From Ruficoccus amylovorans (lineage in GTDB: Bacteria > Verrucomicrobiota > Verrucomicrobiia > Opitutales > Cerasicoccaceae): DNA of 64,000 nt. The stretch lies in assembly GCF_014230085.1 (NCBI RefSeq), contig NZ_JACHVB010000012.1:62001-126000 (forward strand), in the 5' to 3' direction. This document shows positions 33,706 through 42,139 of this stretch, in pieces. A program made the position numbers and the translations under genes. The notes beneath the pieces were generated by a model. It was given only the letters and a program-made list of their open reading frames with translations. It ran no database searches and was not told the origin of the DNA. Each line of letters opens with the position of its first letter. Position 1 is the first letter of the stretch.

Positions 33706-34449
33706 ATGTGGCACCCCTTTGATATAATGACGGATGAGTTGGCCTTGCCCGACGGTATGAAGTCGGTGGCGGGAAACTCCCAGGTCCGGCGCGTCTATGG
33801 CGAGCGTGTGACCCGGTGGTTCAAGGACAAAAGCAGCGCGGATTCGCAGTGGCCGCCTACGGTGGACAAACGCCCTGGCATCAGGCTCGATATCCGGACT
33901 GAACGCGGCGGATTCGATCTTGGAATCACGCACGAGTGGCCCCTCACATCGAATTTTACCCTTTCCGGCGAAATGCGCTGCGCCGATAACGCCTGGCGCA
34001 GCCCAACGATCTGGAATCTCGCGCAGACTTTCACCACGACCCGCGGGAATGAGATCTTACCTGCTATCGTCGAGCAAGGCCGTTGGGAAAACGCGAGAGT
34101 GCAGACGGTAACAACTCAGGGCACGCGGGAAATACGAAATGCCCGCGCGGCACCGGCCTTCGCGTCCGTTTATGCCTTGATGGCCGCTTTTCCGGACGTT
34201 TCGCGGGGCGGTTTGGGCGAGGCCTTGCTTCAGGAGGAGACCTTGAGTTTTGTCACCTCCGCCCGGATAAAAAATGCCCCGAAAGAGCTTCAGCGCAATA
34301 AACTGGCCCAGGGTTTGACGGGCTATACCGTTTATACAGCGACCGGTTATCCCGCCGATTACTGGCTCAATGAGAATGGCGTCGTGATCTATGTGTGCTG
34401 GGGGCCGAACCGCGCCTTTGTGCTCGAACAGTCGGAGGAGTTGGCATGA
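33706..34449 (+). CDS. Unknown protein translationally coupled to sulfatase
   Basis: A 247-residue protein without signal peptide or membrane segment. I do not recognise it. It starts M-W-H-P-F-D-I-M-T-D-E-L-A-L-P-D-G and ends G-Y-P-A-D-Y-W-L-N-E-N-G-V-V-I-Y-V-C-W-G-P-N-R-A-F-V-L-E; the middle is rich in Thr and Arg strands. Its TGA overlaps the ATG of the Tat-exported sulfatase (ATGA), so the two are one translational unit. A related use in sulfated-carbohydrate breakdown is possible from context only. No Shine-Dalgarno is evident; ATG 33727 is an alternative start. Confidence 0.55.
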   Translation: MWHPFDIMTDELALPDGMKSVAGNSQVRRVYGERVTRWFKDKSSADSQWPPTVDKRPGIRLDIRTERGGFDLGITHEWPLTSNFTLSGEMRCADNAWRSPTIWNLAQTFTTTRGNEILPAIVEQGRWENARVQTVTTQGTREIRNARAAPAFASVYALMAAFPDVSRGGLGEALLQEETLSFVTSARIKNAPKELQRNKLAQGLTGYTVYTATGYPADYWLNENGVVIYVCWGPNRAFVLEQSEELA

Positions 34450-35804
34450 ATGCATTATCTCGAAGAAACTTCCTGAAAACCGCAGCCATCGTTGGAGCGG
34501 GCGCGAGCCTGCCACAGTGGGGCAGGGGACAGTCACCAGCCATCCTGAAAAACCGGAAGCCGAACATCCTCATGATCAGCACGGACCAGTGGCATGCCGA
34601 TGCTTTCGGATACCGGGGCAATAACTTCCTGCAAACGCCGCACTCGGACCGCATCGCTGCTATGGGCGTGGACTTCCCGATGTCGTACTCGCCAGATCCG
34701 GTTTGCGGGCCGACGCGCACTTCCTGGCTGACGGGACTCATGCCGGTCGAACACGCAGTCACCTGGAACGGAGTTAAAATCGACCCGGCGATTGTCGATT
34801 TTGGCCAGTGGTTCGGAGATCACGGCTACGAGACCGCCCATTTCGGCAAGTGGCACACCTCGGGACGCGATCCGGCCAAGAGCTTCCAGTACTACACGGG
34901 GATGCACCCGGCGGGCCAGTACGGGGATCTGCCTGCTGGCGCAGTGGCGAGATCTTACCTGCTGAGCCGGACGAAGGACAAACCGTTTATCGCGCATGTT
35001 TCGCTGATGAACCCCCACGACATTTGTCAGGTGGCCTGCATGCGTACTGCGGACGGCCAGTTGCCGGTGGACATTGATGACTTGCCGCCGCTGCCCGATA
35101 ACTTCTATGCCCGCCCGCCGGAACCCGAGGTCGTCACCATGAAAGTGCGCAACTCCCCGCGCCGTCTGCCCGTGAGCACATGGACGGAGACCGACTGGCG
35201 CTTTTACCGGTGGATGTACTACCGCTACTGTGAGATGGTGGAAGTCGCCATCGGCCAGGTCCTCGACGCCCTCGAAGCCTCGGGCCAGAGCGAGAACACC
35301 GTGATCCTATACACCTCGGACCACGGGGAAGGTCTTGGCCATCACGGCCTGAGCGCGAAAGCTTTTCTTTACGACGAGGCTGCCCGCGTCCCGATGGTAA
35401 TCGCTGCGCCGGATCGCCTGCCGCAAGGCGTGATAGATGACCGGACCTACACTTCCGGCATCGATCTTTTCCCGACCTTCTGCACGCTGGCCGGTATCCC
35501 GACTCCTCCTAATCTGTGCGGCTACGACATTATCGGCCAACATGTGTCCGGTAAGCGCGCGCGCGACATCCTTGTGACGGGAGCTTCCTTTGAGGGCGCG
35601 ATGGGGCGCGATGAGCGCTATAAGTTGATTCGCTACACGGATCGCTATGTGCCCAGCCCAACGCAACAGTTATTCGACATGCGCAGCGACCCGGGCGAAA
35701 CGATCAACCTGGCCGAAGACCCCAATTATGCCGCTGTTATGGCCCGCCTGAGCGAAGGCATCGATGACTTTCAGGCGCGGCTGACTCCTTACCGAAAGTC
35801 ATAA
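34446..35804 (+). CDS. Tat-exported sulfatase (Cys-type, formylglycine-dependent)
   Basis: A 452-residue arylsulfatase-family hydrolase. The N-terminus (S-R-R-N-F-L-K-T-A-A-I-V-G-A-G-A) is a twin-arginine signal, so it is folded before export. The active-site motif C-G-P-T-R at residue 87 (C-x-P-x-R) supplies the Cys converted to formylglycine, and metal ligands are in I-S-T-D-Q-W near 45 and Y-T-S-D-H-G-E-G-L-G-H-H-G near 295. The end, L-F-D-M-R-S-D-P-G-E-T-I-N-L-A-E-D-P, is typical. It removes sulfate esters from carbohydrates or similar. An anaerobic or FGE-type maturase must act in trans. The remnant of a second sulfatase follows at 35867. Confidence 0.92.
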   Translation: MNALSRRNFLKTAAIVGAGASLPQWGRGQSPAILKNRKPNILMISTDQWHADAFGYRGNNFLQTPHSDRIAAMGVDFPMSYSPDPVCGPTRTSWLTGLMPVEHAVTWNGVKIDPAIVDFGQWFGDHGYETAHFGKWHTSGRDPAKSFQYYTGMHPAGQYGDLPAGAVARSYLLSRTKDKPFIAHVSLMNPHDICQVACMRTADGQLPVDIDDLPPLPDNFYARPPEPEVVTMKVRNSPRRLPVSTWTETDWRFYRWMYYRYCEMVEVAIGQVLDALEASGQSENTVILYTSDHGEGLGHHGLSAKAFLYDEAARVPMVIAAPDRLPQGVIDDRTYTSGIDLFPTFCTLAGIPTPPNLCGYDIIGQHVSGKRARDILVTGASFEGAMGRDERYKLIRYTDRYVPSPTQQLFDMRSDPGETINLAEDPNYAAVMARLSEGIDDFQARLTPYRKS

Positions 35805-35866
35805 ATGGTGGCTGCGGGGCGAACGTGAACTGTGCAGCCCAAGTCATGTTTCAGGAATTTTCCTGA

Positions 35867-36112
35867 GATGGAAGTGCTGTTTATAACCCGACTATTATCT
35901 GGGCGAACACGCTGCGCACGGAGACGGATAAACTGGTGACTTATCCCGGCCATCCTGAGTGGACGGAGGCTTTTGATCTGCAGGAGGACCCGAAAGAAAA
36001 AAGCAACGTGATCGGCTCTCCGGAATTCGCTTCGCGACGGGAGCAACTCATCGAGCGACTTCAGGATGAATTGACGGATACAGGGTTGGCGATACCCGAT
36101 ATTCCCCGGTAA
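35867..36112 (+). pseudogene. Sulfatase C-terminal remnant
   Basis: An open stretch of 81 codons without a start codon, beginning after an in-frame stop at 35864. It reads Y-N-P-T-I-I-W-A-N-T-L-R-T-E-T-D-K-L-V-T-Y and then A-F-D-L-Q-E-D-P-K-E-K-S-N-V-I-G-S-P, the standard C-terminal signature of sulfatases (R-T-x-x-x-K-L-x-x-Y ... L-x-D-P-x-E-x-x-N). The catalytic N-terminal 80% is missing. It differs from the C-terminus of the intact sulfatase, so it derives from a separate gene, deleted down to its tail. A terminator follows. Confidence 0.75.
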
Positions 36113-36132
36113 ACGCGATGACGACCTTGCGA

Positions 36133-36162
36133 GCAGGAACGGCGATTCCTGCCCGTCTTTTT
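36133..36162 (+). terminator. Rho-independent terminator after the sulfatase unit
   Basis: GCAGGAA and TTCCTGC form a 7 bp stem around CGGCGA, followed after CCG by TCTTTTT. It ends the rightward unit containing the 33706 gene, the sulfatase and the sulfatase remnant. Confidence 0.8.
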
Positions 36163-36233
36163 GCGGTAAAACCGGAGAGCGATTTATCACATAAATTCTG
36201 TGAGGGCGAATAATCCTCCCGGGCGAAGTTGCT

Positions 36234-39200
36234 CTACATCGCGAAGCTGATCTCGATCCGCTTGATTCTTCCGGTGCGGCCAATCAATTCCTCTGCGAGG
36301 TCTTGCGGCAGGGTGTCGGAGGGGATTGTCCGGCTCGAACCGTCCGCTAAATACACTTCCATGCGGGTGTCGGGCGATTCGTCAAGGTGGTAGATTACCG
36401 GCACTTGCGCCAGGGTGAAAAGCAGTCCGCCGACGGGCACAGTGTAATGCGTACTGAGTCCAGCCGTGTCGATAATATCGACGCTACGCGGTTGGCTAAG
36501 GAATTCCTCGCGCCTCAGCAGCCGGGGCCGAAAGACGACTTCGCCCTTACGATAGGAGACACCCAGCTCGGCGAAGCGGCACAGGATGCCCTCCTTGACC
36601 ATCCCGGTCAGGCCTGGCTGCTGCGCACCTGCATGTGCGGGCGTATGAGAATAGGCATCTGCCGGGAACGCGCCGTACTCCTGCGGAGTCTTGCGGAAGC
36701 CAAGGCCGTTCTGAATCGTGTAGTATTGGTGCCGGAGCGCGGCGAAGCTTGCGCTGTCGTTGATGCGTGAGGCTTGCAGGGAAAGTTCGGCTGCGGCCAG
36801 CATCAGCTTGGAAACCATATGCCAGTAAATGCTCCCCAGCCCTTCGTAAGCGAACATCGAACCGCTGCGCCCGGTGAATGAGCGGTGGTTGAAGGTGGCT
36901 TCGTAGAGCGCGAGCACCGCCTCGCGGCTGTTGATGAGCAGTTCCTTCCGTTCGGGGTCGCGGTCGATCTCGTCGAGGCGTTTTTCCAGTGCGAAGCGGT
37001 TGACCATCGCAGGGTGGAAGCGCAGGCATTTTTCCTTTGGTGAAGAGATTAGCAGCGTGTTGTCCCTTGCGTCGATCATGGCCTTGAGCAGGGGGATGGC
37101 TCGGGCGTCGTCGGGCTTGACGCGGTTGGTTTCCAGAAAGCGCGGAAGCTCGCGGTCGGTGTAGAGGATGTAGCTTTGGCGGTGGGGACAGTAGAGCGGG
37201 CTTTCGGCGAGCAGATCGAGGATGCGCACGGCTTCGGCGGGAGAGATTGCGCCTGAGCTGAGCACGGCGACCTGGCCTTCGAGCATCAGGCCAAGGCGCT
37301 CGATGTTTGCAGTCTGATGGCTGGGTTCGATATGGAGGACATTATAGGAGTGGTAGAGGCCGTCGTTGCGCTGGTTGCCCCGGATGCACGCAAACAGGTG
37401 TGCCCGTGCCCGCCCGAGGAAAGCGAGTATCTGCGAGACCTCAAGCTGGGTGCGCGTGCCGCTCTCGCCCCGGTAAACGCTGCTTCGGTAGGCTTCTCCG
37501 GCCTTGCCCAGCGCACGGATGGAGGCGTAGGTGCGTTTGGGGTTGGGTTTCTTGTCCACGGCCGGCGTCGACTGAAAGAAAGCGTCGAGATGCTCGAGAA
37601 ACTGGTGGAAATTCTCATGGCAATCGAACTCGCCCTGGACGGGTTTGAGCAGCTTTTCGAGGAAGCCGACGTAGCGGTGCAGGTATGCGGTTGTTACCAT
37701 GGACAGGCCGTAACCGGCGAGGGCATTGTTGGCATCGTTCCATTCTGGGCGTTGGGTGTTCATCCAGATGCCACCGCCGGGGACGAGGTTGCTCAGCTTG
37801 ACGGCGAGCGGGATGAGCAACTTTTCAAGAAGGCTGGCCGTGACAAGGCGGCCGGCGCTGTCATGGAGCAGGCGTCCGTCAGATCCTTCGGTCCGGGTGC
37901 GCTCGCTTATCTGGCGGTCTCGTTCCGCATTGAAGTGGATGGAGTGGTTAGGGTCGCGCTCCAGTTGCTCGAAGGGTTTGATCTCATAGGGCACATCCGC
38001 GAAGACGTAATCAGCATTGCCCAACCGGTTGCGCAGGCTCTCGGAGTCGAGGTCGAAGGAGAACTCCAGGAACTTGAGCAGGTAAATAATCTGGTGGTCG
38101 CCCCAGTAGCCGATAGAGGCCCAGGGGTCCTCGGGGTCGGGCTTTTCCCATTCGATGCCTGAGGAGGTCAGGCGATACGGGTTGTAACCGTCGGCAGTGG
38201 AGGCGTTGAGAAACTGGGCAAGGAAAGCGTCATTGTAGCGCGGAAAGCTCCAGGCGAGTGACTCCCAGTTCTGGAAAATGTCGCGCCAGTTCCCCTGAAA
38301 CCCGACGACGGGTTGGCCATTGGCGTCGCGGGTCTGAATGGCAAAGTTGTTCCAGGGGCGGCTGGGGTCACCGTGCCGGCGACTGAAGGTCAATGGGAGG
38401 TACTGCTGGCAGAGCCTGGCCAATGGGCCTCCGACTTCCTCCCGCGAGCGGGCGACCAACTCAGGGAAGGAAAGCGTCTCAGGCAGATGAGCGAGCCAGG
38501 CTTTTTCGGTTTCGGTAAGGCGGGTGTGGTGTGTTTCTATATGACGCGTTAGGAGCTCGCGGCTGACTGTGTAGTTATCTTCGAATACGCCGCCGCGCAT
38601 GATGTTGAAAAGAACGTTGGCGTGATGGTGAGCGGTGACGGCCTCCTCGGCTGATAGCTGCTGCGCGTCGGACGAGGCTACCAGTGCCTGCAGACGGCTG
38701 TGTCCCCGGTCGATGTCCGTAAGCACGTCCTGCCAGATCTTTTCCGGATTCTTCAGGTGGAGTTGGAGTTCGGCCACCTGCTGCTGTGTTTGCCGGATAT
38801 CGGCCACCTGTACCCATGCCTTGGTGCCCTTGGCTTTGAGAGAAAAATGACCGGCGTTCAGGTAGCATCCGCGCATGGCCCGGACGCTCTCGACTACTTT
38901 GTGTTTTGACGGAGCTGAAAGAAAGGCGTCCGCATCCTCGTGCCGAAGGAGCACTTCGCTGCCGTCCCAGCCGTGCGACCATACGGCAGTCGCCAGCAGG
39001 CACTCCATTGGGACTGCCTCGTCGGTGAGCGAAGACGCCATCCGGTGGATCAGCAGCTTGCGTTCGGTGTCAAGTTCGCTCAGTTTGTAGGCGTCGCCGA
39101 GGCAACTGTAGTGGAGCTGGGTGCGTGCATCCAGGCCGGCGGGCATAAAATTACACAGTCCGTCAACAACGGCCAATTTTCGGCTGACTGGCCCGGTGTT

Positions 39201-39698
39201 TTCGAGTTTTACCTGTCGGACAAAGCCGTATTTCGGCGAGGTCTGCCAACTATAGCTGAAGCGCAATTGCAGGTCGCCGTTTGTCTCCTCGAAAATGATG
39301 ATGTCTCCGTCGATACTCTTGAGGAGGCGCTGGTTGACTGGATACTGGAGCCTGGAGTAGGGTTTGAATGGTTCCCAGCGGCAGCCGTCAGCTACAATGA
39401 TGGTCTGCGGCCCGGTTGTGTTCCAGTTGTCAATGATCTTGTCAACGGTGTAGTAGGGGAACAGGGAGGTGTCGGGTGATCCGCGTCCGGCGCTGAGCGC
39501 ACCGTTGCTGGCGGCAAACATCCAGTGATTCTCCGGGCTGATCACGCTGAAAAAGAACGGCGGCATTTGCTCTACATGCTCAATGCACTGGAAGCGTGTC
39601 CCGTCGATGGTGACAAACGTGTCGTTCGGGCTAGTTGTTGCCGGGGCGCAAGCGGATTTGGACGCCGAACGGGGGCGGGAGATTTTTTCTTTGCTCAT
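36234..39698 (-). CDS. Large uncharacterised protein, possibly carbohydrate-active (super-sandwich plus helical barrel)
   Basis: A 1154-residue soluble protein with no signal peptide. I cannot assign it to a named family. The N-terminal ~330 residues look beta-rich (N-H-W-M-F-A-A-S-N-G-A-L-S-A-G-R, Q-L-R-F-S-Y-S-W, Y-G-F-V-R-Q-V-K-L-E-N) like the super-sandwich of GH94-type phosphorylases, and residues about 400-950 are helical with W-R-D-I-F-Q-N-W-E-S-L-A-W-S-F-P, S-I-G-Y-W-G-D-H-Q-I-I-Y-L-L-K, and G-L-G-S-I-Y-W-H-M-V-S-K, resembling an alpha/alpha barrel. The role could be intracellular phosphorolysis or hydrolysis of an oligosaccharide. It is divergent from a LacI regulator, with repeated TTGCAT sites between them, so probably controlled by it. 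Confidence 0.6.
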   Translation of the reverse strand: MSKEKISRPRSASKSACAPATTSPNDTFVTIDGTRFQCIEHVEQMPPFFFSVISPENHWMFAASNGALSAGRGSPDTSLFPYYTVDKIIDNWNTTGPQTIIVADGCRWEPFKPYSRLQYPVNQRLLKSIDGDIIIFEETNGDLQLRFSYSWQTSPKYGFVRQVKLENTGPVSRKLAVVDGLCNFMPAGLDARTQLHYSCLGDAYKLSELDTERKLLIHRMASSLTDEAVPMECLLATAVWSHGWDGSEVLLRHEDADAFLSAPSKHKVVESVRAMRGCYLNAGHFSLKAKGTKAWVQVADIRQTQQQVAELQLHLKNPEKIWQDVLTDIDRGHSRLQALVASSDAQQLSAEEAVTAHHHANVLFNIMRGGVFEDNYTVSRELLTRHIETHHTRLTETEKAWLAHLPETLSFPELVARSREEVGGPLARLCQQYLPLTFSRRHGDPSRPWNNFAIQTRDANGQPVVGFQGNWRDIFQNWESLAWSFPRYNDAFLAQFLNASTADGYNPYRLTSSGIEWEKPDPEDPWASIGYWGDHQIIYLLKFLEFSFDLDSESLRNRLGNADYVFADVPYEIKPFEQLERDPNHSIHFNAERDRQISERTRTEGSDGRLLHDSAGRLVTASLLEKLLIPLAVKLSNLVPGGGIWMNTQRPEWNDANNALAGYGLSMVTTAYLHRYVGFLEKLLKPVQGEFDCHENFHQFLEHLDAFFQSTPAVDKKPNPKRTYASIRALGKAGEAYRSSVYRGESGTRTQLEVSQILAFLGRARAHLFACIRGNQRNDGLYHSYNVLHIEPSHQTANIERLGLMLEGQVAVLSSGAISPAEAVRILDLLAESPLYCPHRQSYILYTDRELPRFLETNRVKPDDARAIPLLKAMIDARDNTLLISSPKEKCLRFHPAMVNRFALEKRLDEIDRDPERKELLINSREAVLALYEATFNHRSFTGRSGSMFAYEGLGSIYWHMVSKLMLAAAELSLQASRINDSASFAALRHQYYTIQNGLGFRKTPQEYGAFPADAYSHTPAHAGAQQPGLTGMVKEGILCRFAELGVSYRKGEVVFRPRLLRREEFLSQPRSVDIIDTAGLSTHYTVPVGGLLFTLAQVPVIYHLDESPDTRMEVYLADGSSRTIPSDTLPQDLAEELIGRTGRIKRIEISFAM

Positions 39699-39884
39699 GG
39701 GGAACCGATCTCTCTTGGGATGGGTTTGGGATTTATGTGAATGTTGACGGGAGGTATCTCCGATAACTGGCCGGTCGAAGGCGGGTGAGTGCCAGGAGTG
39801 TGTCTTTCCGTCCGCCAGCGCCGTGCCATACTGAGACTCGGTATTTCGGAAATGGGCGGAGGCAGCATTTCTTTAATGCCAAAA

Positions 39885-39945
39885 TTGCATAAAATTGCAT
39901 TTCAATGGTCAAGGCTTTTCCTTGATTTGTTGCATGTAATTGCAA
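39885..39945. promoter_or_regulatory. Array of TTGCAT half-sites, candidate LacI-family operators
   Basis: TTGCAT occurs at 39885-39890, 39895-39900 and 39930-39935, and the last pairs with TTGCAA at 39940-39945 to make the 16-base dyad TTGCATGTAATTGCAA. A separate short palindrome, TCAAGGCTTTTCCTTGA, lies at 39909-39925. All are 30-90 bases upstream of the LacI-type gene and upstream of the divergent 1154-residue gene, so control of both is plausible. Confidence 0.5.
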
Positions 39946-39974
39946 ATAACGGGAGAGATCGTTTCGACTTATTC

Positions 39975-41030
39975 ATGACCCAGACCAACCAGCAGGAAAT
40001 CGCCGACAAACTCGGCCTTTCGCGCGCGACCGTATCGCGCTGTTTCACTAACCACCCGGGCATCAATCCTGAGACCCGGGCGCGTGTGTTCGAGCTGGCT
40101 TCAAAGCTTGGCTATAATCACATGGTCATGCGTGGAGGCAAGGCGGGGGCTAAACGCTCCCGGCTGACATTCGGAGTGTTGGTTTGCACGAGCGAGGAGG
40201 AGTATCATCGGCTCGACTACGAGAGTCCCGGTCGCCTGCTGATCAAGGGCATATCCGAGTATTGCCAGTTGAGTGGGGTCGGCATGTCGGTGCACTTCAT
40301 CGATCCAGCGGTGCAGACGGTGGAGGATGAGGCTTATGCGGAACTCTTCAATACCGCTGGCCGCCACTGGTCGGGGCTGCTGCTGCTCTATCCCTTTCCT
40401 TCCCGCGTGGTGGTGGAACTGGCCTTGAAATACCCTTGTGTCTCGCTGGTGGAGCAGGCGGACGCCCGTAATCTCGACTGTGTGGATGTTAACCATTACC
40501 AGGGTGTCGGTATGGTGATCGACCGGCTTCATGGGTTGGGGCATCGCAGGGTCGGCTTTTATTCCAAGGCGTACGCGGTGGAGGCTGGGTGGGCGTTGAG
40601 GCGTTTCGGAGCCTACATGGAACGAATGACGCAAATCGGGTTACGCATGCGCTCCGGGGACATGATCAACACGCATCCGTCGCGCATGGTCGGGCTGGAG
40701 GAGAGTTTTGACCTCGCTGCCCAGCGAGTGCGCGAAGGCGTGACAGCCTTTGTCTGTGCGGCTGATCACCAGGCCTACGACTTGATCCGGGCATTGCTCA
40801 AGCGCGGCCTGCGGGTGCCTGAAGATGTCTCCGTTACCGGGTTTGATGGTATTCACGTTCCCGCCGGGATGCCCCGCTTGAGTACGGTTTGCATTCCGTA
40901 TCGAAATATCGGATACGTAGCTTCCAACCGGCTGAGTGATTTGCTCGGTAAGCGTTACGGCCCGGCGCAACACATCCTGCTTGACGGCCAGATGCGTGAA
41001 GGCGAGACGGTGTGTGCTCCGAAGAAATAG
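39975..41030 (+). CDS. LacI-family transcriptional regulator
   Basis: A 351-residue repressor-type protein with an N-terminal LacI helix-turn-helix (T-N-Q-Q-E-I-A-D-K-L-G-L-S-R-A-T-V-S-R-C-F, hinge E-L-A-S-K-L-G-Y-N) and a periplasmic-binding-protein-like ligand domain (F-G-V-L-V-C-T, H-R-R-V-G-F-Y-S-K, F-V-C-A-A-D-H-Q-A-Y-D, V-T-G-F-D-G-I). The ATG at 39975 gives the standard start a few residues before the HTH; the upstream in-frame extension covers the operator-like repeats and is not protein-like. The ligand is probably a sugar. It is divergent from the large gene at 36234-39698. Confidence 0.9.
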   Translation: MTQTNQQEIADKLGLSRATVSRCFTNHPGINPETRARVFELASKLGYNHMVMRGGKAGAKRSRLTFGVLVCTSEEEYHRLDYESPGRLLIKGISEYCQLSGVGMSVHFIDPAVQTVEDEAYAELFNTAGRHWSGLLLLYPFPSRVVVELALKYPCVSLVEQADARNLDCVDVNHYQGVGMVIDRLHGLGHRRVGFYSKAYAVEAGWALRRFGAYMERMTQIGLRMRSGDMINTHPSRMVGLEESFDLAAQRVREGVTAFVCAADHQAYDLIRALLKRGLRVPEDVSVTGFDGIHVPAGMPRLSTVCIPYRNIGYVASNRLSDLLGKRYGPAQHILLDGQMREGETVCAPKK

Positions 41031-41099
41031 CTGCCGCCGAATTCCGTGTTTTGGACGAGTGGAGTCGAGATCAATGCCCGACCGGCTGGGCGTGTAGGC

Positions 41100-41963
41100 T
41101 CAGTGCTCGGTGGCCATCGTGCGGTAGTCGCGCGGAGAAATGCCTTCGTTGGCCCGGAACCAGGCGGAGAAGTCCGACAGGCGCTTGAAGCCGAGATCGT
41201 AGGCGACTTCTTTGATCGGGACTTCCGAAAAAGCCAGCAGGCGACGGCAGGCGTTGAGCTTGCGGTTGAGAAAGTAGCGCTTCGGCGTGACCCCGATCTC
41301 TTCGCGGAATTTACGGTTGAACTGGCTGATCGACACGCCCGCCTGCTCGGCCATGTCCTTGATCGTCGGCTGGTTGACGAGCGGCATGTGGTTGAGCTGA
41401 TGGAGGATGTTGAGGGCGGTATTGTCCTGAATATCACCGCGTGAGGCATGGACACCCAAACTGTTGAGGTGGTTGTGTAGCTTGATAAACCACTTGTTGA
41501 ACAGCGAACGTATTTCCATGAAGCAGTCGAAAGACACCGTCTGCGTGCGCAGTTCGTAGTTAGCTTTGAGGCCGGAGTTTTGGATGTACTCCAACAGTTC
41601 GGTGGAGAGAGTCTCCAGCTCGGGGCAGGCGGAGGCGGGCGTTTTTATGCTGAGCCCCTTGTTGAAAAAGGGCTGGCCGTCCGGCCACTCGGCCTGAAAG
41701 CGGATCGAGCGGATACGCGTGTTTTTGGCGAAATGCTGCGTGCCATAGGCGAGCTTGAGGATTAGCCATTCGCCGGGGTAGGCCACGATAGTTTTTCCCT
41801 GTTGCTGCAGCTTGATTTCGCCGTCGATAACGAGCCATGCCCCCATGAAGTCGGGCTGGCAATGCGCATCCCTGAAGGCTTCGGGGACAATACCGCTGTA
41901 GATCCACGCCAAGTCCAGGTGCAGGTTGGCATAGTCGCGGTATTCAAGCTGGGAGGAGGACAT
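41100..41963 (-). CDS. AraC-family transcriptional regulator (paralogue 2)
   Basis: A 287-residue regulator with the same layout as the protein at 32609: N-terminal sensing part (L-D-L-A-W-I-Y-S-G-I-V, D-F-M-G-A-W-L-V-I-D-G-E, A-Y-P-G-E-W-L-I) and C-terminal AraC DNA-binding domain (I-K-D-M-A-E-Q-A-G-V-S-I-S-Q-F-N-R-K-F-R-E-E-I-G-V-T-P-K-R-Y-F, then G-F-K-R-L-S-D-F-S-A-W-F). It is convergent with the LacI gene and lies after an FAD oxidoreductase gene on the same strand, 177 bases apart. ATG 41963 is preferred to a TTG at 41981. Likely regulates neighbouring catabolic genes. Confidence 0.88.
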   Translation of the reverse strand: MSSSQLEYRDYANLHLDLAWIYSGIVPEAFRDAHCQPDFMGAWLVIDGEIKLQQQGKTIVAYPGEWLILKLAYGTQHFAKNTRIRSIRFQAEWPDGQPFFNKGLSIKTPASACPELETLSTELLEYIQNSGLKANYELRTQTVSFDCFMEIRSLFNKWFIKLHNHLNSLGVHASRGDIQDNTALNILHQLNHMPLVNQPTIKDMAEQAGVSISQFNRKFREEIGVTPKRYFLNRKLNACRRLLAFSEVPIKEVAYDLGFKRLSDFSAWFRANEGISPRDYRTMATEH

Positions 41964-42024
41964 GGTTCCTGTCAGTCGCAAAATAGGATATTACCCTCCG
42001 GGGCAAGCAAAAACAGGGAAGCGT

Positions 42025-42085
42025 CCCGGTAAGTACGATGGGCCATACCGGGATTTGCGTATCCCTACACCTCGCTTACGCGAGG
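42025..42085 (-). terminator. Paired hairpins after FAD oxidoreductase 1
   Basis: CCCGGTA...TACCGGG (about 42025-42052) and CCTCGC-TTAC-GCGAGG (42070-42085) are both able to form stems just past the stop of the minus-strand gene at 42140. Neither has a strong T-run, so factor-independent termination is uncertain. Confidence 0.4.
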
Positions 42086-42139
42086 ATTTACGTCACCGTT
42101 TGCGCCGGGATGGTGGCCCGTGCAGCGTGTGAGATATAT

